Shown: positions 18,960-27,251 of the stretch, in pieces
Layout: each line of letters starts with the position of its first letter
How positions within the stretch are numbered: the stretch's first letter is position 1
Origin: Lentisphaerae bacterium WC36
Lineage (GTDB): Bacteria > Verrucomicrobiota > Lentisphaeria > Victivallales > SZUA-371
Reading direction: 5' to 3'
DNA: 64,000 bases
NCBI GenBank assembly: GCA_020683205.1
Contig: CP085689.1
Coordinates: 2,232,001-2,296,000 of the forward strand
The notes under the pieces: generated by a model
Database searches by the model: none
Told to the model about the DNA's origin: nothing
What the model saw: the letters and a program-made list of their open reading frames with translations, nothing else
Position numbers and translations under genes: made by a program

Positions 18960-19304
18960 ATGAAGTTTTTAAAATTGTTTACAATAATGTTGGTAACGAT
19001 AGTGGCGGTTATTTTAACAGGATGTTCAAAGCCGACCCCAATGGGAAGCGATGAACAGGTAAAAGAATTAGTTATTAGTATAGTAAAGGAAAACACAGGC
19101 GTAAGGTCTTTGAAGTATGCGAAAATAGAAAATATTCGCACAGTTGAAGTGAATAAAGATATTAAAAAGTCAACTTCAGAGGCTGATTTGCACTATAGTT
19201 TTTCTGGTTCAATCGATACAAAAACTCCTATTAAATACACAGCTCAAATCAATGAAAATGGCGAATTATATGTTGAAGTTTATGGTGATTTACCACGTTG
19301 GTAA
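18960..19304 (+). CDS. Small lipoprotein of unknown function
   Basis: A 114-residue protein with a lipoprotein signal (MKFLKLFTIMLVTIVAVILT followed by Gly-Cys-Ser-Lys), with the lipidated Cys at about residue 22. AAAGGA lies about 9 bases before this ATG. An in-frame ATG at 18915 also has a ribosome binding site and would add 15 basic residues. The mature part is an alpha/beta-type domain (about 30-114) with no recognised family. It is co-directional with the membrane protein and ends before a strong terminator. Confidence 0.7.
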   Translation: MKFLKLFTIMLVTIVAVILTGCSKPTPMGSDEQVKELVISIVKENTGVRSLKYAKIENIRTVEVNKDIKKSTSEADLHYSFSGSIDTKTPIKYTAQINENGELYVEVYGDLPRW

Positions 19305-19373
19305 GCAACTAAAAATATTTTGGAATTTGAAAATAAATACGGAAATTTAAGAATAACTCCATAAAATAAAACT

Positions 19374-19417
19374 AAAGCTACCAGGTGGGGATTTGTTTCT
19401 CACCTAGTAGCTTTTTT
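19374..19417 (+). terminator. Rho-independent terminator after the lipoprotein gene
   Basis: AAAGCTACCAGGTG pairs with CACCTAGTAGCTTT with small bulges around a GGGATTTGTTTCT loop, and six T follow. It closes the membrane protein/lipoprotein transcript. Confidence 0.85.
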
Positions 19418-19454
19418 AGTACTTTGTTAAGCATTTAAATAATTGAACTACAAG

Positions 19455-19478
19455 TATACATCTATACATCTATACAAA
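19455..19478. repeat. Three tandem 8-bp repeats
   Basis: TATACATC occurs twice in a row, then TATACAAA. The block lies between the lipoprotein terminator and the 3' end of the helicase gene, near the left side of the element. It may be incidental in such A/T-rich DNA. Confidence 0.35.
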
Positions 19479-19518
19479 TATATTTAAATGCATTTTAAGG
19501 GTGTATAGCGTTAGATTA

Positions 19519-20991
19519 TTAATTAAATGATATATTGAACATATTATCAAATGATACATCTTCGAGCTCATCAAATAGTGGATCATGGATAACTTTCTTA
19601 GGCTCAGGCTCTTTGGGTTCATCTAAAAATGGATTATAACCAAGCTTTACAGGCTTTATTGGTGTTAAGGTACTTATGTCAAGATTCTGTAAATCAATCG
19701 TTTGCAGATTATTATAAAACTTAATAACTTCGAGCGATGTTTGAAGTTGTTCTCTTGTTACTGGGAATTGAAACGAAACATCTTCTAGTGAACGAACTCG
19801 GCTCAGAGCAGTATAAAATTGATAGGGTGCAAAAAACTCATCATTAATAATATGAACTCTCTTCAACGTTTGACCTTGAGCCTTGTGGATCGTAATGGCA
19901 TACGCTGTTTTCAAAGGGAATTGAGTAAAAGTCCCAGTTATAGTTTTCATCAAATGTCCATCTTGCAATAATAATTGAGTATTTTCCCATTTATCTCGAT
20001 GTATGATAGTTACTTTGCTAACATTATCAAATTGAACTACAATCTCATCTTTAAAAATATATAAAACTCTACCAAGACAACCATTGACAAACTTTAACTC
20101 TCCATCAATATAAAGATTTTTATTAAGCATAATGCGTTGATTTTCCCAAAAAGTTAATACTCTATCGTTAGGTTTTTTGCCTTTATAATTTTTACTCGTT
20201 GCAGTGTAACTTTTCGATGCAGTATCATTTTGGAATATCTTGTTATAAGTATTGTTTATGGCACTTACATTTTTATTCGATGAGCATAAGCATATCGCGG
20301 TAGGATCAAATGCAAATTCCCTTACATTGCTATTAAGCAGAGCTAAGTCCTTATATGTTAATTTGTTAACATTATCTCTTAAAATATTTAAAATATGTTT
20401 TAATTCGCTATCTTCTTGACGGTGAATGGTTTCTAAGCTGATATTTTGAAAATTAGCTTCTTGCCATGCTATAGAATTAAATGCATAAACTCCGCCATGT
20501 TCTTTAAGAATTTTACGCTCAATAAAACTTTTAGTTGCCTCTAAAGTTAGTTGACAAAAATCCCCAACAACAATCATCTGCATACCGCCAAAAGGTTTAG
20601 TTGAATCTAAATATTTCCTGAGACTTTTATCAATCATCTGAAAATAGAAGCAGTTAACCAAGGAGATTTCATCGATTAAAATCGCATCGACATTTAACAT
20701 AGCTTTCATGAAGTCTTCAGACCGTTCTGTTAAAAGTTCTTCATTCATGCAGTCATTTTGAAAACCGAAAAAACTAGCAATAGTCCTACCACCAATATTA
20801 TCTGCAGCTAATCCTGTCATAGCCAATTTAATAATCTCTTTGTGAGTTGAATCAAGGAACGCATTTAATAAAGTGCTTTTACCAGTTCCAGCATTTCCTG
20901 TAATAAAAATATTGTCATTAGTTGAACGCAAATAGTTTAAAGCTTTAGTTTGTTCGTCATTTAGTTCAATTTCATTATTTTTAATAGTCAT
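19519..20991 (-). CDS. Pif1/RecD-like SF1 DNA helicase
   Basis: A 490-residue helicase. Walker A is GNAGTGKST (about residues 32-40), the Walker B/motif II is IDEISLVN (about 106), motif III is VVGDFCQLT, and motif IV region is LETIHRQED. Motifs V/VI read TAYAITIHKAQGQTLKRVHI and ALSRVRSLEDV. This is the Pif1-like layout. The C-terminal 60 residues are acidic and Pro-rich with repeated NPFLDEP/HDPLFDE units, a possible peptide for partner binding (inference). It lies 30 bases after the Rep-like gene on the same strand, so the pair probably replicates the element together. Confidence 0.88.
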   Translation of the reverse strand: MTIKNNEIELNDEQTKALNYLRSTNDNIFITGNAGTGKSTLLNAFLDSTHKEIIKLAMTGLAADNIGGRTIASFFGFQNDCMNEELLTERSEDFMKAMLNVDAILIDEISLVNCFYFQMIDKSLRKYLDSTKPFGGMQMIVVGDFCQLTLEATKSFIERKILKEHGGVYAFNSIAWQEANFQNISLETIHRQEDSELKHILNILRDNVNKLTYKDLALLNSNVREFAFDPTAICLCSSNKNVSAINNTYNKIFQNDTASKSYTATSKNYKGKKPNDRVLTFWENQRIMLNKNLYIDGELKFVNGCLGRVLYIFKDEIVVQFDNVSKVTIIHRDKWENTQLLLQDGHLMKTITGTFTQFPLKTAYAITIHKAQGQTLKRVHIINDEFFAPYQFYTALSRVRSLEDVSFQFPVTREQLQTSLEVIKFYNNLQTIDLQNLDISTLTPIKPVKLGYNPFLDEPKEPEPKKVIHDPLFDELEDVSFDNMFNISFN

Positions 20992-21021
20992 TATAGTATT
21001 CCTTTTTGTAAGTATGTGATT

Positions 21022-21561
21022 TTAGTTTAATTTTAAGTTGCTCATGCCTTGCGAGCGAAATTCTGCGTTAATATTTTTATCATCAATTTTTGATAAGTAG
21101 CTAGCCCAATTAGCGGCATCCTCATAACTACCTGAATCGTTGCGATAAATCATTACGCCATTGCTATATTTGTTGCAGTAGTCAATTAATCCCTTATTGT
21201 TTTCAGGTAACTTGAGTTGTTTATTCCAAAGCTGTTCAGCCTTAATATGAACGCTATAAGAATGTTGAATTTTATTCCCATCAAACAACATAATGAAATG
21301 GTAATGAGGGTTTAAACTAGTTTTCTGTTCTCGCACCCATAAGTAATAGGGATCCAATTTCTTACGTTTAAAGTAACGAATCAGACTTTCATTGAAATTG
21401 CTAATCAATGGGCTAGGATTGACATAAATTTCATGCTCAGGAAAGCTAACATCAAAGCGAACGAAAAATACTTTATTATGCTTAGCTAAAGCGTGTTGAA
21501 ATAGGTTTTCTATATTTTGTAAGATTTGCTGATTATGCTGGTAATTAGAATTTGAATTCAT
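21022..21561 (-). CDS. Inovirus Gp2/YagK-YfjJ-type replication protein
   Basis: A 179-residue protein matching the inovirus Gp2-like (YagK/YfjJ C-terminal) family. It has VRFDVSFPEHE near residue 35, then SLNPHYHFIMLFDGNK (about 87-103) with an HYH that fits the HUH metal-binding motif of rolling-circle initiators. Near the C-terminus is GVMIYRNDSGSYEDAANWAS with YLSKID, where Tyr residues could be the nicking residue. The role as nicking initiator is inferred from the family. It is transcribed away from the AlpA-like gene across a 422-base region with a shared upstream motif and a foldable structure that may be its target. Confidence 0.75.
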   Translation of the reverse strand: MNSNSNYQHNQQILQNIENLFQHALAKHNKVFFVRFDVSFPEHEIYVNPSPLISNFNESLIRYFKRKKLDPYYLWVREQKTSLNPHYHFIMLFDGNKIQHSYSVHIKAEQLWNKQLKLPENNKGLIDYCNKYSNGVMIYRNDSGSYEDAANWASYLSKIDDKNINAEFRSQGMSNLKLN

Positions 21562-21606
21562 TGTTTACTCCATATTTTGTTAAATTTTTGACAACGTGTC
21601 TATAAC

Positions 21607-21620
21607 ATGGTATGAAGATA
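21607..21620 (-). promoter_or_regulatory. Upstream motif of the Rep-like gene, matching the AlpA-like gene's
   Basis: On the minus strand TATCTTCATACCAT, preceded by a T-run, lies 45 bases upstream of the replication gene start. A 13-of-14 match lies at 21933-21946 in front of the divergent gene. It is a probable shared operator or promoter core. Confidence 0.5.
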
Positions 21621-21671
21621 AAAATTTTGAATAATTTAGAAATTCCTTCCTGAGAGCACAGTTCAATAACC

Positions 21672-21740
21672 AATCATCACAACGACTCGGCTTCCTGAAG
21701 GGAACCTGTCGTCTTGATGCATACAGCATCAGTAATGATT
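21672..21740. other. Foldable three-way structure, possible origin
   Basis: An outer stem AATCAT (21672-21677) with ATGATT (21735-21740) encloses two hairpins. The first pairs ACGAC-GG-TTCC with GGAA-CC-GTCGT around a TGAA loop (about 21682-21712). The second pairs TGATGC with GCATCA around an ATACA loop (about 21715-21731). An A/T-rich stretch follows directly. It sits about 110 bases upstream of a Rep-like gene, so a replication origin is a natural guess, but a small RNA or mRNA leader is equally possible. Confidence 0.5.
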
Positions 21741-21932
21741 TAAATTTTATTAAATTAATAAATAGCTAATACCATATACCTAGCGGCAATTGGCAAATAA
21801 GTTGATAATTTTAAGAAGATTCTGAGGCTGAATATATTTTCAATAGCAGTTATAAATGTTGTCGGATTTAGTTCTCATAATATAGTGTAACATTTTGGTG
21901 ATGAAATAATTAGACTTTAAAAAATATTTTTT

Positions 21933-21946
21933 TATCTTCACACCAT
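21933..21946 (+). promoter_or_regulatory. Upstream motif of the AlpA-like gene
   Basis: TATCTTCACACCAT lies 37 bases before the AlpA-like start. It differs by one base from the motif facing the Rep-like gene (21607-21620). Both copies point toward their gene and sit at similar distances, which suggests common control of the divergent genes. Confidence 0.5.
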
Positions 21947-21983
21947 CCTATGAAACCAAAAAATTAAACTCATAGGAAAAATT

Positions 21984-22346
21984 ATGAAAACTCCAAAATT
22001 CTTAAATGAAAACATTCGCCCCAAAGTTGTAAAATTAGTAAGCCGCCTAATAAAGCCATTTACCGAAGAAGGTGTAATTTCAGTAGCTGAAGAACAATGC
22101 GTGCTCGCCAATTTAAAACATTTAGCCACTAAAGGCTCATTACTGCCAGCTGTAACACCAAAATTAATCGACCAAAAAGAAGCCGCCGAAATGCTTGGGC
22201 TCGGTCATAGTAATTTCAAAAAATTAGAAAAAGAAAACGCATTCCCCTTCAAACGCAAAATGGTCGGCTCCGCAATAAGATACCGCAATACCGACCTTAT
22301 AAACTATATCCTAACCCTCGATGAAGAAGAACAACCAGAGCACTAA
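21984..22346 (+). CDS. AlpA/excisionase-like helix-turn-helix protein
   Basis: A 120-residue protein. The C-terminal half (about 58-112) is a MerR/AlpA-type winged helix: IDQKEAAEMLGLGHSNFKKL, then PFKRKMVGSAIRYRNTDLIN. The N-terminal 55 residues are helical and basic. In phages and satellites such proteins act as excisionases or switch the element on. It is the first gene of the plus-strand cluster, with AGGAAAAATT before the ATG. A hairpin-like GAGTATCC/GGATACTC element at 22367-22388 follows the gene and may end its transcript. Confidence 0.8.
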   Translation: MKTPKFLNENIRPKVVKLVSRLIKPFTEEGVISVAEEQCVLANLKHLATKGSLLPAVTPKLIDQKEAAEMLGLGHSNFKKLEKENAFPFKRKMVGSAIRYRNTDLINYILTLDEEEQPEH

Positions 22347-22469
22347 AAATTACTTAATAAACTAAGAGTATCCCAAACAGGATACTCTTAGACTATAATA
22401 TTTTTGGTTTGTATTTGAATTATCACTAATAACTATTTATGTTAAAATATTGAATTGAAAGGAGTAACT

Positions 22470-23171
22470 GTGAAAATGAATAATTTAATGTATAATCAAA
22501 ATGGATGTTTAGAGGCTTTTCAAATTATAATACAACAATATATTGTCGCACCTAATTTTCAAGGATACTGGGAAACGATTGAGGCTATTAATAATGATTT
22601 AATTTGTGTTCAAAATAATAATTCACCCTTACTAAAAGAATTAAATAGCAAAAAACTTTATGATAAGGTTTTAAAAATAGACAAATTCAAAAAAACATTA
22701 GGGTTTCGATATGAAGCCAAATTAAAGCAAGAGTGTAAAAATATAATTCAAAGGATTTATGATAACCCTTCAGATTATAGCGAATTGAATACTCCAATAA
22801 TAAATTTACAAAATAACTTTGAATCTTTTGAATGTAAAATGATTTTTCCAGCTCTCATTTTATGTTATATGGAGTTTTTCATCAGCAATAATTCAGGTTT
22901 TCTTAACTTAAATTGGAATCATTTTATTTTGAATTTTCTTAATTTATCTCCAAAGAAATTAATGAACAATTATGTGCTAAATCCACCTCAACTAATACAA
23001 GAACCCTATTGCAATAATGTTATAGACACAACCGTTGTTTCTGATAATTGCACTGATATTGAAGAAGATGGTTATGAGGATAATGAAGCAAAATTCGGAG
23101 TGGAAGGGGGTAAAGAAATGTATGATGAATATGAATTTTTAGAAAAAGTTTTAAAAGGTGAAGTAAAATAA
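22470..23171 (+). CDS. Element-borne protein of unknown function
   Basis: A 233-residue protein from a GTG with AAAGGAG five bases upstream; an ATG two codons further (22476) is the alternative. It is helical, Asn/Ile/Lys-rich and has an acidic tail (IEEDGYEDNEAKFGVEGGKE). No motif or membrane segment is evident. It lies 17 bases before the RepA-like gene, in the place where satellites often carry a replication accessory. Confidence 0.6.
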   Translation: MKMNNLMYNQNGCLEAFQIIIQQYIVAPNFQGYWETIEAINNDLICVQNNNSPLLKELNSKKLYDKVLKIDKFKKTLGFRYEAKLKQECKNIIQRIYDNPSDYSELNTPIINLQNNFESFECKMIFPALILCYMEFFISNNSGFLNLNWNHFILNFLNLSPKKLMNNYVLNPPQLIQEPYCNNVIDTTVVSDNCTDIEEDGYEDNEAKFGVEGGKEMYDEYEFLEKVLKGEVK

Positions 23172-23187
23172 TTGAAGAGGTAGTAAA

Positions 23188-25014
23188 ATGTCACAGCGAA
23201 TAATTTCAATAGTGCAACGTAATCGTGATAAAGATCTTGAAGAAAATTTAATTTTATGCTCAGAAGTTGAATTAATGCTACGCAATGCAGGTCATAATGG
23301 AACCTTAAATACTCATATTAGAGTTTCAAATGAAATAAGCCAGTCAAGTTATATTACAGTCAGTGGTAAACATAAAATTGATTTTGATAAACCATTTTCT
23401 TTTGGACAACAGGTAGTAAATATTACGGATCCTCAATTCAATTGTCAACCGACAGTCGAGAAGTTCAATAATGTAGGATCTACGTCTTTAAGAAACACTC
23501 ATTTAGATATTGGTACTAAATTCTTTGTATTAAATTTTTGTAGTTTGGAAGTAAATAAAAGAAGCGAAAGCGATTTCGAGCCAATTTTTCATCATGTTCC
23601 AAAATATAATATTGATTATGCAAAATATTTAGCTAAAGAGAATAATTTACATGGCAACTGGAATAATGACGCAGTTTTAAGTAAAGGAGCATGGGAATAC
23701 ACCTCTGCTAAGCAGTTTAATCAATCAATAAATATTTTAAATCATGATGGTGTTTTAAGTTATCAAGTTTGTGAATTTCACATTGGTGACGACAAATATG
23801 CTATTTTACCAGTTTCATATTTTTCACATCCAAAATATAATGAACCATTATTATTATTTTTGCCACCCAAAAAGCCATATACATTAATGAATATTAGCAT
23901 AATGATTAATCCTTTCCATCAAGAATCTACAATTTTATTGACTGATGATTATATGTTTGCTAATAATTTTAAACATAATGAAAATCAAATTTGTCTTTGC
24001 AATATCGGTGGGGATGACTGGATAGAGCATCTTGATATTGCTCCACTAAAGGGTAAATCGGTTCAATACTTAATCAAAAAAGATTGCAAAAAAAGTTATA
24101 AATCAGCATTGAAAATTGCAGAAAAATTTAAAATCAACGGGCTAAATATTAAATTCACCTTTAACGACAATGGATCTTTTTCTGAAACATTAAAATTAGA
24201 TGAATTTATAAAATTAGCAGAAGACAAAAATCTTTATATTCCTCCGACTTTGGATTTAGGTCAACATGGTGAAATTGACTTATCTAAATTACCTCAACCT
24301 AAGCCAATTTTTGAAAATTTAATTTCAACCACTGAATTAACGCTTATTCATGAACATCAAGGCATAAAACAAAATATAATTACCTCTTTAATTGCTTCAG
24401 CGATTTCTAATGGCAAAGATATTTTTACAGAGCATTGGCTGAATAAAGCAAAACAGTCAAAAAGTTGTTTAGTTTATATTGATACGGAAAATCAACAACA
24501 ATACAGAAAAACTTTGATGGCGGCATCAAATGGCGAAATCGATGATAAGAACCTAAAAATAATAACTCCAATGTTTCTAGAACAAAAAAATAATGAGAGC
24601 CTTGAGACCTTCCAAAAAACAGTTAAACAACATAATCCAAAATTAATAATCTTCGATGCTAAGACAATTTTTAAAGATACTAAATCTTTTGAAAAATTCA
24701 TGACTGCAATCAACTATACTCAAAATTTAAATATTGGTATAATTGTGATTGTTCAAACAGAAAAAGACGTGCAAAAATTTAAAACTTATGATAAGCTAAT
24801 CGATATTTATCCGCATAAAACTGAAAACAACAAGTATATCGTTGAATCATTAAATTCAGTTGGTATTCGACAAGGAGACATCTTTAGTTTTAAAGCTGGG
24901 AAAGAAGGTTGGAATTCAAAATTAGAAGATAAAGAAGTTTTAAAAGAGATTTATAATAGAACCATTAAAAATGTTGAGTCAGGAATTGACCCATCAATGG
25001 ATAAACTGTTTTGA
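23188..25014 (+). CDS. RepA-like ATPase-fold protein with degenerate P-loop
   Basis: A 608-residue protein. The C-terminal part resembles RecA-fold RepA-type hexameric helicases of plasmids and phages. It has SCLVYIDTENQQQYRKTL (about 425-445) where the family has a sheet ending in an acidic pair, and KLIIFDAKTIF (about 482) as a Walker B-like strand. Where Walker A is expected, the sequence reads HEHQGIKQNIITS (about 387-400), keeping Gly and Lys but not GxxxxGKS/T. The N-terminal 350 residues have no recognised domain, though they contain the two-turn pattern of a primase-accessory region. It is followed within 9 bases by the primase gene, whose ribosome binding site overlaps this stop. ATP hydrolysis by this copy is doubtful. 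Confidence 0.6.
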   Translation: MSQRIISIVQRNRDKDLEENLILCSEVELMLRNAGHNGTLNTHIRVSNEISQSSYITVSGKHKIDFDKPFSFGQQVVNITDPQFNCQPTVEKFNNVGSTSLRNTHLDIGTKFFVLNFCSLEVNKRSESDFEPIFHHVPKYNIDYAKYLAKENNLHGNWNNDAVLSKGAWEYTSAKQFNQSINILNHDGVLSYQVCEFHIGDDKYAILPVSYFSHPKYNEPLLLFLPPKKPYTLMNISIMINPFHQESTILLTDDYMFANNFKHNENQICLCNIGGDDWIEHLDIAPLKGKSVQYLIKKDCKKSYKSALKIAEKFKINGLNIKFTFNDNGSFSETLKLDEFIKLAEDKNLYIPPTLDLGQHGEIDLSKLPQPKPIFENLISTTELTLIHEHQGIKQNIITSLIASAISNGKDIFTEHWLNKAKQSKSCLVYIDTENQQQYRKTLMAASNGEIDDKNLKIITPMFLEQKNNESLETFQKTVKQHNPKLIIFDAKTIFKDTKSFEKFMTAINYTQNLNIGIIVIVQTEKDVQKFKTYDKLIDIYPHKTENNKYIVESLNSVGIRQGDIFSFKAGKEGWNSKLEDKEVLKEIYNRTIKNVESGIDPSMDKLF

Positions 25015-25023
25015 GGTTAAGTA

Positions 25024-26520
25024 ATGAGACAATTAACAAACGAAGAACATAATAGAATTGTAGAGCAATATGGTGATGTTTTTACTACAGATATTTATAT
25101 TCCAACTGCAATGAGAATTTATAGAGGACTCCTTGTATCAGCTGGTGTATTAAATATATTTAACCCTACGTATTATGCTCATAGAATATTGCTCGTTTAT
25201 AATATTGCTTATGATAAACTAGAAAAACAGTTTTACAAATATGATAAAGATACAGGAATTTGGGAGACTATTTCTAAAGAAAAATTATTAATGAGTATTG
25301 ATAGTGATATGCATTATTATTCAGAAAGTATTCCGCAAATTAATAAACATCGTTCAGAATCAAAACGTAAAAATATCATGAATTTATTAATGGGGATTGC
25401 AGAAGTTGAATTTGATAAAAAAAATAACAGCGATTTTGCTATTCACTGTAGAAATACAATGTTAATGCTTGAGACAAATGATAAAATTTTGGTTTCAAAT
25501 ATTGAATCCAATTCTAATAAATATTTAAATTGGACTAAAGAGGATTTTGCTCCAAAATTTGGAAGCAGAAACTCTTTGAATATTGAATATGATGCAAATG
25601 CAAAATGTCCAAAGTTCATCAACACTCTGCTTAAACCAGCAATGACTGAAGATGACATTGAAACTTTACAATTATACTTTGGGCAGTGTTTATTAAATAG
25701 AAATGTAAGCCAAACTTTTTTGTTATTAGCAGGGACAGCAGGCGGAGGAAAGTCTACTCTTGTTAATATAATTGAAGGTATTGTAGGACAACACAACTGC
25801 ACGGAACTACGTTTAAATCAGCTAGGTAGACCTTTCGAATCGGGACGTTTTCAAGGAAAATCTTTGCTGACAACTAAAGAGGCTGAACCTCAATCGTTAA
25901 AATATAAAAGTGCAAATGTGTTAAAAGCGTTAACAGGAAATGATGCAATGACAGTTGAAGGTAAAAATAGCAACTCTGTAAAATCTATAGAAGGCTCTTT
26001 TAATATTATCCTAATTACTAATGCTTCATTAACTATTAAGTTTAGTAGCGATATTGAAGCTTGGCGTAGACGCTTATTAATGATTCGCTATGACAACCCA
26101 CCGCCTAAAAAACGTATTACTGACCTAGATAAAAAATTATTAAAAGAAGAAGGTAGTGGTATTCTAAATTGGGGGCTTGAAGGTGCATTGAAATTATTGA
26201 ACAATGATGGGATAATTACAAAAAGTGAAAGACAAGAAAAGGTTATTACTGACTTTTTAGATAGCTGTGAACCATTTCAATATTTTGCAAAAAATTTTAT
26301 CCATGAAGATATCGATAACAATATTACAATAAATGAAGTTACTACCACATGCATTAAAATGTGTCAAAAATTTAATTGGCCGGTTCCACCTAAAAGAGCA
26401 TTACAAAAAGAATTTCATGAGTGGATGAGCTCTCATTATGGGTCAAGTCCACGACATGATATTATGCGAAATGGAAAAGCGAAAAGGGGCTATCAAGGAT
26501 TTATTATAAAAAAGAAATAA
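25024..26520 (+). CDS. P4/D5-type primase-helicase (SF3)
   Basis: A 498-residue protein of the phage/plasmid primase-helicase type. The Walker A is AGTAGGGKSTLVN (about 233-246). A D5-N-like region precedes it (about 95-200). The SF3 B and C motifs appear as LTTKEAEPQS and FNIILITNASLTIKFSSD, followed by the arginine finger region EAWRRRLLMIRYDNPP. A C-terminal DNA-binding region (about 400-498) ends YQGFIIKKK. No zinc-ribbon primase domain is obvious, so a helicase role is firmer than primase. GAGG lies 7 bases before the ATG and overlaps the upstream stop. Confidence 0.87.
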   Translation: MRQLTNEEHNRIVEQYGDVFTTDIYIPTAMRIYRGLLVSAGVLNIFNPTYYAHRILLVYNIAYDKLEKQFYKYDKDTGIWETISKEKLLMSIDSDMHYYSESIPQINKHRSESKRKNIMNLLMGIAEVEFDKKNNSDFAIHCRNTMLMLETNDKILVSNIESNSNKYLNWTKEDFAPKFGSRNSLNIEYDANAKCPKFINTLLKPAMTEDDIETLQLYFGQCLLNRNVSQTFLLLAGTAGGGKSTLVNIIEGIVGQHNCTELRLNQLGRPFESGRFQGKSLLTTKEAEPQSLKYKSANVLKALTGNDAMTVEGKNSNSVKSIEGSFNIILITNASLTIKFSSDIEAWRRRLLMIRYDNPPPKKRITDLDKKLLKEEGSGILNWGLEGALKLLNNDGIITKSERQEKVITDFLDSCEPFQYFAKNFIHEDIDNNITINEVTTTCIKMCQKFNWPVPPKRALQKEFHEWMSSHYGSSPRHDIMRNGKAKRGYQGFIIKKK

Positions 26521-26530
26521 GTTAACTAAT

Positions 26531-26575
26531 AGCGTCCGAAGCGTCCGAAAATAGCCATTTTTAACTAAAAATGGC
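26531..26575 (+). repeat. Tandem 9-bp repeat and hairpin after the primase gene
   Basis: GCGTCCGAA occurs twice back to back (26532-26549), followed by a perfect hairpin of GCCATTTTT with AAAAATGGC (about 26553-26575) and no T-run. A related GTCCGAAG lies at 28638-28645 beyond the integrase, so the repeats may be recombinase arm sites. That is a guess. Confidence 0.4.
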
Positions 26576-26730
26576 GTAATATTCCGTTGTAAATAATTTT
26601 TTGCCTTAATAGGAGACTTTTAGAAATGAATAATTATTTGAACAATTACTGAGTAAATTTTATTCAAATAGGAAATTAGAGTTATTAGTTCTTACAGGTA
26701 TCTTTTTGTTTTAGACTCTAGATTAAATTG

Positions 26731-26764
26731 AGTGCTCATTTGATATTTATGAGTGCGTGTTTTT
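26731..26764 (+). terminator. Probable terminator of the plus-strand replication genes
   Basis: AGTGCTCAT pairs with ATGAGTGC (with two G-U pairs) around a TTGATATTT loop, then GTGTTTTT. The rest of 26521-27251 is very A/T-rich, and no gene longer than a few codons is seen there. Confidence 0.5.
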
Positions 26765-27251
26765 AACTTTATATTATTAGCAATATTTTTGTGTGCAATG
26801 TATTAGTTTGATCTTTTTGATTTTTTAAAATTCTAGTTATTAACGTTATTATTTCTTTATATTTTTACTATAACCAAAAAGTAGAATCTATAATTGATAT
26901 TAATTGATCATGCTAAAATATCGTTTTTTTTTATAATTACTATTTTTAAAAATTGCAAATTTAATAAAGAAAATAATTTTTATACAAAAGTATTGTTTAT
27001 GTTTTTTTAATATATTTTTTGAAATTTTGTGTGGTTAAGTAACTTTCAAACTAAAACACCAAATTGATAGTCTAAAAGTCATTTAAACAAAATAACTATC
27101 ATGACAAATTCAATCAAATATATAAAATATTTTTTAATTTTAAGACGCATCTCATTGCGATTATTAAGAAAGATGACAATATTATAATAAAATAAAATCA
27201 TCCTCTTAAAATGGATTAGAATACAAAATACGGCATAAACAATATACTAAC

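Noticed and set aside
21681-21740. tRNA-like gene in the element
   Set aside because: There are stems, but no T-loop or anticodon arrangement consistent with a tRNA.
26626-26652. Eight-codon ORF with a good ribosome binding site
   Set aside because: Too short to support as a gene; kept only as a possible leader peptide.
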